The notes under the pieces: model-generated
The model's input: only the letters and a program-made list of their open reading frames with translations
Databases searched by the model: none
What the model was told of the DNA's origin: nothing
DNA from: Hamadaea sp.
GTDB lineage: Bacteria > Actinomycetota > Actinomycetes > Mycobacteriales > Micromonosporaceae
NCBI RefSeq assembly: GCF_013362815.1
Contig: NZ_JABFVK010000053.1
Span: forward strand, 1 to 60,623
Direction of reading: 5' to 3'
Length of the DNA: 60,623 nucleotides
Program-made: the position numbers and the translations under genes
In this document: piece after piece, positions 15,854-24,104 of the stretch
Layout of the letters: each line of letters begins with the position of its first letter
How positions within the stretch are numbered: the first letter of the stretch is position 1

Positions 15854-18427
15854 TCAACAGGACGGCAGATTGCTGAAGTCTGACTCGGAGATGTCGGTGT
15901 ACGCGATCGGGATGTAATACGGATCGTTGACCATGACCCAGTTCGAGCTGCGCTTGTTGTTGTTCTCCCCGGCGGCGTAGATGCTGTCGCCGGAGGCCCC
16001 GCAGACGGGGTTCACCGAGGTGCCGTCGCGGTGGTAGACGCCGTTGTCGCAGCAGCCGTTGTCCTGCCGGAGGTAGATCGAGCCGCCGTCGTCCTTGTAC
16101 TCGTAGATGCCCTCGGAGCAGCCGTTGCACTGCGCGGTGGCGGACATCTTCAGCGTCCGGGTCGTCCCGGTCGCGGTGTAGGAGCCGGCGGCGTTGCTGA
16201 CCACCAGGGTCCACGAGTACGCCTTGTCGGCCCGGTTCACCCCGACGGAGAGCTTGGTGCCGTTGGCGCAGGAGGTGTCGGTCGCCGCGGCCTGCCCGGA
16301 GACGGTCAGCTTGCAGGTGACGGCGTCACCGGTGAACGTCGCGGCGACGGCCACCGCCGAGTACGTGGCGCTGGCGTTCTCTGCGCTGCGTACCGGGGCG
16401 GCGAGGGTCTTCGCCGTCGTCTTCGCGGCCGGGCCGACGCCCGCCTCGTTGACCGCGACCACGGAGACCTGAACGGTGGCCCCGTCGGCCAGCCCGTTCC
16501 AGGTCAGGCTCAGTCCCGTCGTGGACTTCGTGGTGCCGTTGACCGTCACCTGGTACTCGGTGATCGGGCGGCCGTTGTCCGACCCGGGCGTCCAGCTCAC
16601 CTTGATGGTGCCCTTGGCGCTGGTCACCGTGGCCGCCGACAGGCTCTTCACGGCGGCCGGCTTGGTGAAGGGGACGACCGTGTTGCTGACCACCGACGCC
16701 TTCGAGGCGACGCCGATGTCGTTCACGGTGATCACGGTGAACGTGTACTGGGTGCCGTACTCGAGGTCGCCCGCCTTGATGGTCAGGGCGTTCGTCGTGG
16801 CGGTGCCGATCGGCGCGTTGGATCCGCTGGACACCGCCGTCACCTCGTAGCGGGCGATGGTGTGACCCTGGCCGTTGGCCTTGTCCCAGGTGACCGCCAC
16901 GGTGCCGTCCGGCTTCTCGACCGCCTTGACGGTGAGCGGAGGATCGGGAACCTCGAAACTCGGCGTCACGGTGTTGCTCGTACGCTTCGGCCCGGAGCCC
17001 TTGGCGTTGACCGCCCACACCGTGAAGCTGTACTTCTGCCCGTTCGTCAACCCGGTGATCACCAGCGACCGCTGGTCGGCCCCGACCTCGAAGGTCTGCC
17101 CGTTGCCCTCCACGACGTACTTGAGGACGGGCGAGCCGTTCTCCGGCGCCCGGCCCCAGGTGACCCGGGCCTGCGTGTTGCCCGCGACCGCCTTGAGGTT
17201 CTTGACCGCGCCCGGCTTGCCGACCGGCGGCGTGGGCGGCGGAGGCGGCGGCAGCTTCGGCGGGTCGCCGCCGAGGACGTCGTTGACGAACTTGTCGACG
17301 ATCTTCACGTTGCCGTTGTCGTCGACGACTCGCGCCGACGCGGCGTTCGGGGCATTGATGAACAGCCGGTTCTCCCGGACCTCCAGGTCGATCGGCCCGT
17401 TGGCCTCCTTGAAGGCGATGGTGTCGAGCAGCTTGCCGTCGCGGTCGAGGACGTAGATCGCGCCGTTGGTCTCATCGGCGATGTAGAAGCGGCCCGACCA
17501 GGCGACGGCGGGCTTGAGCTTCGCACCGGCCCCCGGCACGGTGAAGTCGCTGACCTTCTCGCCCGCGACGACGAAGACGTGCCGGCCGTCGACCACCGTC
17601 ACGGGGACGTCGGGACCGTTGGTCCGGCCCGGCAGCGATCCGGTGCCCTGGAGATCGAGGCCGACCTGGCGCTGGTGCTCGTCGATCACCGTGGTCAGCT
17701 TGCCGTTGGTGCGGTCGAGGACGGCGACGCCACTGTCGAGAGTGGAGACGACGAGGTCGTGGCTCCGGTCGGCGACGGTCACCGTCTTCACCCGGGTCGG
17801 GGAGGCGGCTCCGCCCGCGCCGCCCGCCGACGGCAGCGGCCCGGTCGGCTCGATCGCGGCGATCGTCCCCTCCTCGGGGATGGCGATCCAGAGCCGGCCC
17901 TTGCCGTCGAACGTGCCGCCCGTGATGCCCGGCGGGAAGTGGATGGGCTCGCCGATGCCGGCCAGCGTCCGGGGGTCGATCTGGCGTACGACACCTTGCG
18001 CCGGGTCGATGAGGAACGCGGCGTCGCCGTTGAGCGCAACCGTCACACCGAGGCCGGAGGTGCTCGCCGCGGTGCCCGAGGACTGCAACGTCGCGAGGTC
18101 GAAGGCGTTGAGCTTGCCCGTGTTGACGTCGCGCAGCACGAGGTAGCGGTCGGTCTGGCTGACCTGCATCGTGTGACCCGCGGTGTTCGGCACGCCCATC
18201 CGGGTGTCGACCCGGCCGGTCACGCCGTTGACCCGGGCCATCTCGCCCTTGAGCGAGCTCCACAGCCACGAACTAGAGTCGTAGTTCGCCGCCGCGTGGT
18301 CCTTGGCCCCCAGCCCGAACCACGTCAACGCCACCCCTGCGACCAGGGCCAGTACCGTCGCGATCGTGACGATGCCGCCCTTGGTGCGGGCACGTCGTCC
18401 GATGGCGCCGGGTGACAGATCGACCAT
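15854..18427 (-). CDS. Membrane-anchored propeller/fibronectin III surface protein
   Basis: 857 residues. A short cytoplasmic N-terminus and one membrane helix (about 18-40) are followed by a probable beta-propeller (about 50-395; repeated units such as DVNTGKLNAFDL and DETNGAIYVLDRDGK), a polyproline linker, three fibronectin III domains (about 412-695), an Ig-like segment and a Cys-rich tail with CNGC and CC pairs ending in SC. The start at 18427 has GGGGAGGG upstream. It heads the operon with MoxR, DUF58, TgpA-like and kinase-like genes and is the obvious client of that machinery (inference). The ligand is unknown. Confidence 0.85.
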   Translation of the reverse strand: MVDLSPGAIGRRARTKGGIVTIATVLALVAGVALTWFGLGAKDHAAANYDSSSWLWSSLKGEMARVNGVTGRVDTRMGVPNTAGHTMQVSQTDRYLVLRDVNTGKLNAFDLATLQSSGTAASTSGLGVTVALNGDAAFLIDPAQGVVRQIDPRTLAGIGEPIHFPPGITGGTFDGKGRLWIAIPEEGTIAAIEPTGPLPSAGGAGGAASPTRVKTVTVADRSHDLVVSTLDSGVAVLDRTNGKLTTVIDEHQRQVGLDLQGTGSLPGRTNGPDVPVTVVDGRHVFVVAGEKVSDFTVPGAGAKLKPAVAWSGRFYIADETNGAIYVLDRDGKLLDTIAFKEANGPIDLEVRENRLFINAPNAASARVVDDNGNVKIVDKFVNDVLGGDPPKLPPPPPPTPPVGKPGAVKNLKAVAGNTQARVTWGRAPENGSPVLKYVVEGNGQTFEVGADQRSLVITGLTNGQKYSFTVWAVNAKGSGPKRTSNTVTPSFEVPDPPLTVKAVEKPDGTVAVTWDKANGQGHTIARYEVTAVSSGSNAPIGTATTNALTIKAGDLEYGTQYTFTVITVNDIGVASKASVVSNTVVPFTKPAAVKSLSAATVTSAKGTIKVSWTPGSDNGRPITEYQVTVNGTTKSTTGLSLTWNGLADGATVQVSVVAVNEAGVGPAAKTTAKTLAAPVRSAENASATYSAVAVAATFTGDAVTCKLTVSGQAAATDTSCANGTKLSVGVNRADKAYSWTLVVSNAAGSYTATGTTRTLKMSATAQCNGCSEGIYEYKDDGGSIYLRQDNGCCDNGVYHRDGTSVNPVCGASGDSIYAAGENNNKRSSNWVMVNDPYYIPIAYTDISESDFSNLPSC

Positions 18428-18502
18428 GGTTCGCCCTCCCCATTCGCGAGCCGGCACAGCCGGCTGCGCTCGTCACGGCGTTCCTCCCTGAAGCCGGACG
18501 TC

Positions 18503-18531
18503 ATCATAGGTCCCACGGCCGACATCGAAAA
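18503..18531 (-). promoter_or_regulatory. Promoter of the Fn3-MoxR-TgpA operon
   Basis: On the minus strand TTTTCG (18531-18526), 17 bp, then TATGAT (18508-18503), a near-consensus -10. It leaves a leader of about 70 nt before the Fn3 gene. Confidence 0.5.
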
Positions 18532-18604
18532 GGCGCGGTTGTCCGGCTGTGGACAATGTCGCCCCTCCTGACCGAAGGTTCCGGAGGACGGTGCGAACCG
18601 CTGC

Positions 18605-19870
18605 TCAGCTGGCCTTGGCGCTACTGCGCGTCGTGCATACGGGAGTCGATTCGTAGATCTCCGAGCCGGAGTAAATCGTCACGACGCTGAAACAATAGGC
18701 GAACTTGGCATTGAGTCCGGTGATCGTGAAAGTGGGCTTCGCGCCGAGGTTGCCGGTGACGAGCTTCATCGTGTCCCGGCTCGCGCCCATCTTCACGGCG
18801 AATCCGGCCGAACCGCCGGCGGGATCGGTCCACCGCAGCGTGATGGAGTCGCCCCGGTCGCTGATCGTCAGGTTGGTGGCCGGGCCGCGCGCGGCCTGCG
18901 ACTGCTGCTGCGACTCCGCCGTCTGCGGACCCGGGCCGGTCGGATCAGCGCCCCGGTTCAGCATCAGGACCACCACGACACCGGCGGCGACCACCGCGAC
19001 GAGGGCGGCGGCGACCGCTGCCACCATCGCGCCCCGGCCGCGCTTCTCCACGATGACCGACGGGGTGGCCGTGAACACCTGCGACGGCTGGACCATCGGC
19101 ACCGGCGGCGGCGCGATCGGTTCCCGGACGGCGATTTCGTCGCGCGGCGATTCGGCGTACCGGACGGGGCCGCTGAGCGACGGCAGCGGCGCGTGCTGCA
19201 CCGGGGCGGGCAGCATCTCGGTCCGCTCCACGAGCGCGGCTCCGGGCCCCTGATCGGCCCGCGCCGGGCTGTTCTGCGGCAACGCCGGGTGGGGTCCGGC
19301 CGACACCGCAGGTCCGGTCGGCACGGCGGGTCCGGTCGGCACGGCGAGAACGCCGGGTGCCGGGCTGTGCGGCTGGGCGTACGCCGGACTCGGCGGCGTC
19401 TGCGGGCCGAGCCAGGTGACCGCTTCGCGTACCTGGTCCTGGAGTCCTTCGACGCCGACGCCGTGGGCCGCCACCCGGCCGTAGTGCTTACGCGCCTCGT
19501 GCTTGTTGCCCAGCTGGTCGGCGACGCTCGCGAGCTCGAAGCTGATCCGGAGCAGCACCGGTTCCGACGCGTCGAGGCGCAATGAACCGGCCTGCAACGC
19601 CTCCTCGAGTACGCGCCGAGCCGTGGACAGGTCGGCGGCCCGCCGATGCAACGTCGCCAGGAGGAGTGCCGTGGCCAGAATGTCCGGATGATCCTCCCCG
19701 TACTGGAAAGTGGCGCTGTCGAGGCTGTCCTCCAGCAGCATTCGGGCCGAGGCGAGGTCGCCTCGGTCGCGCAGGGCACGGGCCTGCGCCCAGACTTCGG
19801 GTAGGTGAGTCGGCTGCGGCACGCGTACATGCTGCCGCGTCGGCGCGATATTCACCAGCCCGTCGTCCAC
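18605..19870 (-). CDS. TPR protein with membrane helix and outer Fn3-like domain
   Basis: 421 residues. An N-terminal tetratricopeptide region (about 22-160; ARALRDRGDLASARMLLEDSL, GEDHPDILATALLLATLHRRAADL) is followed by a Pro/Ala linker with repeated VPTGPAV units, a membrane helix (about 280-303) and a C-terminal fibronectin III-like domain (about 330-415) with two Cys. It lies upstream of and parallel to the Fn3 operon, shares its cytoplasm-helix-Fn3 build, and may belong to the same surface system. The GTG start at 19870 has no clear ribosome site; another GTG lies five codons later. Confidence 0.65.
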   Translation of the reverse strand: MDDGLVNIAPTRQHVRVPQPTHLPEVWAQARALRDRGDLASARMLLEDSLDSATFQYGEDHPDILATALLLATLHRRAADLSTARRVLEEALQAGSLRLDASEPVLLRISFELASVADQLGNKHEARKHYGRVAAHGVGVEGLQDQVREAVTWLGPQTPPSPAYAQPHSPAPGVLAVPTGPAVPTGPAVSAGPHPALPQNSPARADQGPGAALVERTEMLPAPVQHAPLPSLSGPVRYAESPRDEIAVREPIAPPPVPMVQPSQVFTATPSVIVEKRGRGAMVAAVAAALVAVVAAGVVVVLMLNRGADPTGPGPQTAESQQQSQAARGPATNLTISDRGDSITLRWTDPAGGSAGFAVKMGASRDTMKLVTGNLGAKPTFTITGLNAKFAYCFSVVTIYSGSEIYESTPVCTTRSSAKAS

Positions 19871-19898
19871 AGGGTGGCGGCGGATAAGCTAGTCGGTG

Positions 19899-20150
19899 AT
19901 GAAGCTCGTATTGGACCTGCACGACATCTACAACAAGGGCGGCGAGATCGATCGCGCGCTCAACGGCATCGTGCGCGAGGCGATCGCGAAGAAGGCCGCC
20001 CTGGTGGAGATCATCCCGGGGAAGGGCTCCGGCCAGCTCAAGAAGAAGGTCCTGCGCTTCCTCGATCAGAAGGAGATCAAGGCGCTGTACCACCGGGTCG
20101 AGAAGGACTCCAAGAACTTCGGCCGGATCTTCGTGCATTTCCGGCACTGA
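19899..20150 (+). CDS. Stand-alone Smr domain protein
   Basis: 83 residues, only an Smr (small MutS-related) domain. LDLHDIYNKG gives the LDLH motif and EIIPGKGSGQLKKKV the HGxGxG-like loop, although the first His of that loop is Pro. Smr domains nick DNA or RNA; the altered loop leaves activity open. TAAGCT at 19885-19890 lies 8 bp before ATG 19899, and an in-frame GTG sits at 19896, so the message is probably leaderless. Confidence 0.75.
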   Translation: MKLVLDLHDIYNKGGEIDRALNGIVREAIAKKAALVEIIPGKGSGQLKKKVLRFLDQKEIKALYHRVEKDSKNFGRIFVHFRH

Positions 20151-20168
20151 CCGGCTGACGGGAGCGCC

Positions 20169-20223
20169 GGATCAGGGATCCGGGTCGAATCACCCCGCAA
20201 GATTCGACCGAGAACCCTGATCC
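20169..20223. terminator. Bidirectional terminator-like hairpin
   Basis: GGATCAGGG (20169-20177) pairs with CCCTGATCC (20215-20223) and, inside a 5/5 internal loop, GGTCGAATC (20183-20191) pairs with GATTCGACC (20201-20209). It lies between the convergent Smr and ABC ATPase genes. Confidence 0.7.
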
Positions 20224-20224
20224 A

Positions 20225-20255
20225 GCGCCAACAAAAGGCAGCGCCAACAAAGGCA
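20225..20255. repeat. Short tandem duplication
   Basis: GCGCCAACAAAAGGCA (20225-20240) is followed directly by GCGCCAACAAAGGCA (20241-20255), one A shorter, then an A run. On the minus strand the T run directly follows the ATPase stop and may aid termination. Confidence 0.6.
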
Positions 20256-20260
20256 AAAAA

Positions 20261-21196
20261 CTAGAGCAGTAGGCACCGAGCGGAGTGCGACGAGGAGCCG
20301 CCGACGGCGACCGTAGGTACCGCCGAGGAGCACGAGGGCATCGCGTGCGGGCATCGGTTACGGAAGAGACAGCCGGTGGCGGGTGGCTTCCCGCCGCGTA
20401 CGACCAGGGAATCCCGAGCCGGGCGGACCGTGGCCGGATCGGGAGCCGCCGCCGCGAGCAGCTGGGTGTAGGGGTGCGCGGGCCGCAGGATGACGTCGTC
20501 GCTGGGCCCGCTTTCGACGATCTGGCCCCGGTACATGACCATGATCGAGGTCGCGAAGTACCGCGCGGTGGCGAGGTCGTGCGTGACGTAGAGAACGGCC
20601 AGGTCCTCCTCCCGCTTCAGCTCGTCGATCAGGTGCAGGATCTCCAGCCGGATGGAGACGTCGAGCATCGATACCGGCTCGTCGGCGAGCAGGATGCGCG
20701 GCCCGGGAGCCAGCGCGCGGGCGATGGCCACCCGCTGGCGCTGCCCGCCCGACAGTTCGTGCGGATAGCGGCGGGCGACCTGCTCCGGCGGGGTCAGATT
20801 GACTCGGCGCAGCAGGTCCACCGCGCCGTCGCTCGCTGAAGCCCGGCGCGTCCGGCCGTGCAGCAGGAGCGGCCGCCGCAGGTGATAGCCGATCGAATGG
20901 GCCGGGTTCAGTGAGGCGAACGGATCCTGGAACACCATCTGGACCTGCCCGCGATACGCGCGCTTGGGTCCCGGTGCCCGCCCGTCGAGCAGGATGCGTC
21001 CCGAGGTGGGCCGGGTCAGCCGGGCCAGCATCCGCGCGATCGTCGACTTGCCGCTGCCGCTCTCCCCGACCAGCGCCACGGTCTCGCCCGACCGCAGCGA
21101 GAACGAGACGTCGTCGACCGCGGTGAGCCGGGAACGACGCCCCTGGTCGCGCACGGTGAAGACCTTGCTCAGGTGCTCTACGTCCAGTGTCGTCAC
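20261..21196 (-). CDS. ABC importer ATPase, DppF/OppF type
   Basis: 311 residues. Walker A is VGESGSGKST, the signature is LSGGQRQRVAIARAL, Walker B is ILLADEP, and the C-terminal oligopeptide-type extension carries CLFRNRCPHAMPSC, which in this family can hold an iron-sulfur cluster or metal. GTG start at 21196 overlaps the DppD-like stop as GTGA. Last gene of a five-gene importer operon. Confidence 0.9.
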   Translation of the reverse strand: MTTLDVEHLSKVFTVRDQGRRSRLTAVDDVSFSLRSGETVALVGESGSGKSTIARMLARLTRPTSGRILLDGRAPGPKRAYRGQVQMVFQDPFASLNPAHSIGYHLRRPLLLHGRTRRASASDGAVDLLRRVNLTPPEQVARRYPHELSGGQRQRVAIARALAPGPRILLADEPVSMLDVSIRLEILHLIDELKREEDLAVLYVTHDLATARYFATSIMVMYRGQIVESGPSDDVILRPAHPYTQLLAAAAPDPATVRPARDSLVVRGGKPPATGCLFRNRCPHAMPSCSSAVPTVAVGGSSSHSARCLLL

Positions 21197-22167
21197 GCTG
21201 CTACCGCCTTCGAGGAGAACAAGTGGCACGCCACTCCGTCCAGCAGTTCCGGCTCGTGCGTACAGGGCTCGAACGCGTGCGGGCAGCGGGGGGCGAACGG
21301 GCAGCCGCCCGTGAGCCGGGCCAGGTCGGGCGGCGTACCGGGGATGCCGCGCAGCGCTTCACGATCGCCGCGCAGACTCGGGAACGACCGCAGCAGGCCC
21401 TGCGTGTAGGGATGCTGCGGGTTGTCGAGGATCTGCCGCGAGGTCCCCGTCTCCACGAACCGGCCCGCGTACATCACCGCCAGCCGGTCGCTGATCTCCA
21501 GCAACAGCGACAGGTCGTGGGTGATGAAGACGACCGCGAAGCCGAACAGCTCGCGCAACCGGTCGATCTCGTCCAGGATGTCGCGCTGCACGACCACGTC
21601 CAACGCCGTCGTGGGCTCGTCCATGACGATCACATCCGGTCGCAGGGCCAAGGCCATCGCGATGGTCACGCGCTGCCGCATCCCGCCCGAAAGTTCATGC
21701 GGGTACGCCGAAAGCCGTGCCCGGTCGATGCCGACGAGGTCGAGAAGTTCTTCGCAGCGCGCTTCGACGGCTTTGCGGCCCAGATCGGGCTCATGCGTGG
21801 CGAACACGTCCGCCAGCTGCTTGCGTACGGTCATCACCGGGTTCAGGGAGTTCATCGCCGACTGGAAGACCATCGCGATGCGCCGCCAGCGGAACGCGCG
21901 CAAGGCGTCGCCCTCCAGCGACAGCACGTCGACGGGATCCTCGCCGGGACGGGTGAACGTGATCGAACCGCCGGTGAGCCGGGCCGGCGGGCGCAGCAAC
22001 CGCGTCACGGCGTACGCCAAAGTGGACTTGCCGCAGCCGCTCTCCCCGGCGATGCCGAGCACTTCGCCCCGGGCCAGGTCGAAGCTGACCTGCCGGACGG
22101 CTCGCACCGGATCGTGCAATCCATAGTCGACGGTCAGGTCTTGGACGCTCAACACGACGTCGCTCAT
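21193..22167 (-). CDS. ABC importer ATPase, DppD/OppD type
   Basis: 324 residues. Walker A is AGESGCGKSTLA, signature LSGGMRQRVTIAMAL, Walker B VIVMDEPTTALD; the C-terminus has CPFAPRCPHAFEPC. The ATG at 22167 overlaps the permease stop (ATGA). It pairs with the DppF-like ATPase. Confidence 0.9.
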   Translation of the reverse strand: MSDVVLSVQDLTVDYGLHDPVRAVRQVSFDLARGEVLGIAGESGCGKSTLAYAVTRLLRPPARLTGGSITFTRPGEDPVDVLSLEGDALRAFRWRRIAMVFQSAMNSLNPVMTVRKQLADVFATHEPDLGRKAVEARCEELLDLVGIDRARLSAYPHELSGGMRQRVTIAMALALRPDVIVMDEPTTALDVVVQRDILDEIDRLRELFGFAVVFITHDLSLLLEISDRLAVMYAGRFVETGTSRQILDNPQHPYTQGLLRSFPSLRGDREALRGIPGTPPDLARLTGGCPFAPRCPHAFEPCTHEPELLDGVACHLFSSKAVAA

Positions 22168-23045
22168 TGAGCAGTCTCCTTGCGCAGCCGCGGGTTGACC
22201 CGCTCGTCGATGGCGAAGTTGATGAGCGACAACCCGGTGCCGAGCAGCGCGCAGAACAGACCGGGCGGCACGAACCACCACCACGCGCCACGGGGGAGCG
22301 CCGACGCGGAGAGCGCGTAGTAGAGCATTCCGCCCCAGGAACCGGAAGCTCCGCCGGCCAGCCCGAGGAAGGCGAGCCCGACCTCGATGAGCACCCCGCC
22401 GAGCACCGCGAACACGAACTGCGCGGCGACGATGGGGGCGAGGTTGGGCAGGATCTCGAAGACGACGATGCGCCAGCCGGGTTCCCCGGCGACCCGGGCG
22501 GCGTCGACGTAGTCGCGGTTGCGCAGCGACAACGTCTGCGCCCGCAGTACGCGCGCCGGCCCGGCCCAGGCCGTGACGCTGATGATCGCCGCGATCATCA
22601 TGATGCCCTTGGTCTGCGTGTAGTCGGTGATCAGAATGACCAGCGGCAGTCCGGGCAGGACCAGGAAGACGTTGCTGAGCAAGGAGAACGACTCGTCGAG
22701 CCAGCCGCCCAGGTAACCGCCGACGACCCCGATGAGCAGCGAGACGGCGGTGGCGAACACCCCGACCAGTACGCCGATCGTCAGCGAGCCGCGGGTGGCC
22801 GACATGAGTTGGGCCAGCACATCCTGCCCGGTGTTGGTGGTGCCCAGCCAGTGCGCGCCCGACGGGCTCTGGAGCTGGTCGTAGCTGAGCGCTTCGGGAT
22901 CGCCGGTCAGCAGCGGCCCGACGACGGCGATCACGAAGAATACGGCGGCGATGCCGAGGCCCGCCAGGAGCTTGCCGGACGGCCGTCGGCGCGTACGCCG
23001 GACGTCGGTCACCGGTGCGGTGGGAGTGGCGAGCACGGCGGTCAC
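22164..23045 (-). CDS. ABC importer permease, DppC type
   Basis: 293 residues, about six membrane segments. The ATPase-contact loop reads RNRDYVDAARVAGEPGWRIV. GTG start at 23045 overlaps the DppB-like stop (GTGA). A much longer open frame runs on to 24041 on this strand, but that part only shadows the next permease gene. Confidence 0.88.
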   Translation of the reverse strand: MTAVLATPTAPVTDVRRTRRRPSGKLLAGLGIAAVFFVIAVVGPLLTGDPEALSYDQLQSPSGAHWLGTTNTGQDVLAQLMSATRGSLTIGVLVGVFATAVSLLIGVVGGYLGGWLDESFSLLSNVFLVLPGLPLVILITDYTQTKGIMMIAAIISVTAWAGPARVLRAQTLSLRNRDYVDAARVAGEPGWRIVVFEILPNLAPIVAAQFVFAVLGGVLIEVGLAFLGLAGGASGSWGGMLYYALSASALPRGAWWWFVPPGLFCALLGTGLSLINFAIDERVNPRLRKETAQ

Positions 23046-24037
23046 GCGCGAGCCTCCTGTCGCGTACGCGGATCGATGACGCCGTAGACGAGGTCGACCA
23101 GCAGGTTCGCCCCGAGCACGGCGAGCGAGATGATCAGGAAGATGCCCTGCATCAGCGGATAGTCGGCGCTGTTGACCGCCTGGATGAGGGCGAACCCGAT
23201 GCCGGGGTAGTTGAAGACGATCTCGGTGGCGATCTGGCCGCTCACCACGAAGCCGAGGGAGATGGCGAACCCGGCGACGCTCGGCAGCACCGCGTTGCGG
23301 GCGGCGTAGGAGAGCATGACCCGGCGCGGCGACAGCCCCTTGGCCTCGGCCATGACCACGTAGTCCTCGGCCATCGTCGACACCATCATGTTGCGCATGC
23401 CGAGCATCCAGCCCGCGACGCCGGACAGGACGATCGTCAGGGCGGGCAACGTCCCGTGGTAGATCGCGCTGCCGAGGAAGGCGCCGCTCGCCTCCGGCCC
23501 GGTGAAGTTCGCGACGTCGTAACCGAAGTTCAGCGGGAACCAGCCGAGCGTCGAACCGAGCAGGAAGAGCAGGATCAACGCCAGCCAGAAGTACGGAATG
23601 GCGGCGAGGAAGGTCGTCGACGGGATCAGGCCGTCGATCCAGGTGCCGCGCTTCCAGCCGGCGAGCGCGCCGAGGCCGACGCCGAGCACGACGGTGATGG
23701 TCAGGCTGACTCCGACGAGGACCAGCGTCCAGGGGAGGGCCTGCGCGATCACGGTGCTGACCGGCACGGGATAGTTCGTGATCGACAGGCCGAAGTTGCC
23801 GTGCGCGAGGTTCTTCAGATACCCGAAGTACTGCACCCACAGCGGATCGTCGCTCACGCCGAACTGGAGCTCCAGCGCGCGGCGGTACTCCGGCGGCGGG
23901 GGTGAGGTCGCCTGGACCCGGGACAGGAACAGGTCGACCGGGTTGCCCTTGATCAGCCGGGGGATGAAGAAGTTGAGGGTGATCGCCGCCCAGGCCGCGA
24001 TCGCGTAGAACCCCAGTTTGCGCAGGACGAATCGCAT
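23042..24037 (-). CDS. ABC importer permease, DppB type
   Basis: 331 residues with the typical MRFVLRKLGFYAIAAWAAITLNFFIPRL first helix and a MAEDYVVMAEAKGLSPRRV contact loop. AAGGAGG sits five bases before ATG 24037. The gene follows the binding-protein gene by 67 bp that hold a stable hairpin. Confidence 0.9.
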   Translation of the reverse strand: MRFVLRKLGFYAIAAWAAITLNFFIPRLIKGNPVDLFLSRVQATSPPPPEYRRALELQFGVSDDPLWVQYFGYLKNLAHGNFGLSITNYPVPVSTVIAQALPWTLVLVGVSLTITVVLGVGLGALAGWKRGTWIDGLIPSTTFLAAIPYFWLALILLFLLGSTLGWFPLNFGYDVANFTGPEASGAFLGSAIYHGTLPALTIVLSGVAGWMLGMRNMMVSTMAEDYVVMAEAKGLSPRRVMLSYAARNAVLPSVAGFAISLGFVVSGQIATEIVFNYPGIGFALIQAVNSADYPLMQGIFLIISLAVLGANLLVDLVYGVIDPRTRQEARA

Positions 24038-24064
24038 CCATGCCTCCTTTCAGACGCGCGTCAT

Positions 24065-24096
24065 GGCCCGGTCCCTCTGGTGGTCGGGACCGGGCC
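24065..24096 (-). promoter_or_regulatory. Intercistronic hairpin in the ABC operon
   Basis: GGCCCGGTCCC (24065-24075) and GGGACCGGGCC (24086-24096) form an 11-bp perfect stem with a 10-nt loop between the binding-protein and permease genes. Such hairpins usually protect or partially terminate the transcript so that the binding protein is made in excess; here that is inference. Confidence 0.6.
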
Positions 24097-24104
24097 GAGT
24101 CTTG

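Noticed and set aside
23046-24041. Extension of the DppC-like permease to 24041
   Set aside because: The extra part is out-of-frame coding of the DppB-like gene; GTG 23045 overlaps its stop and fits the family length.
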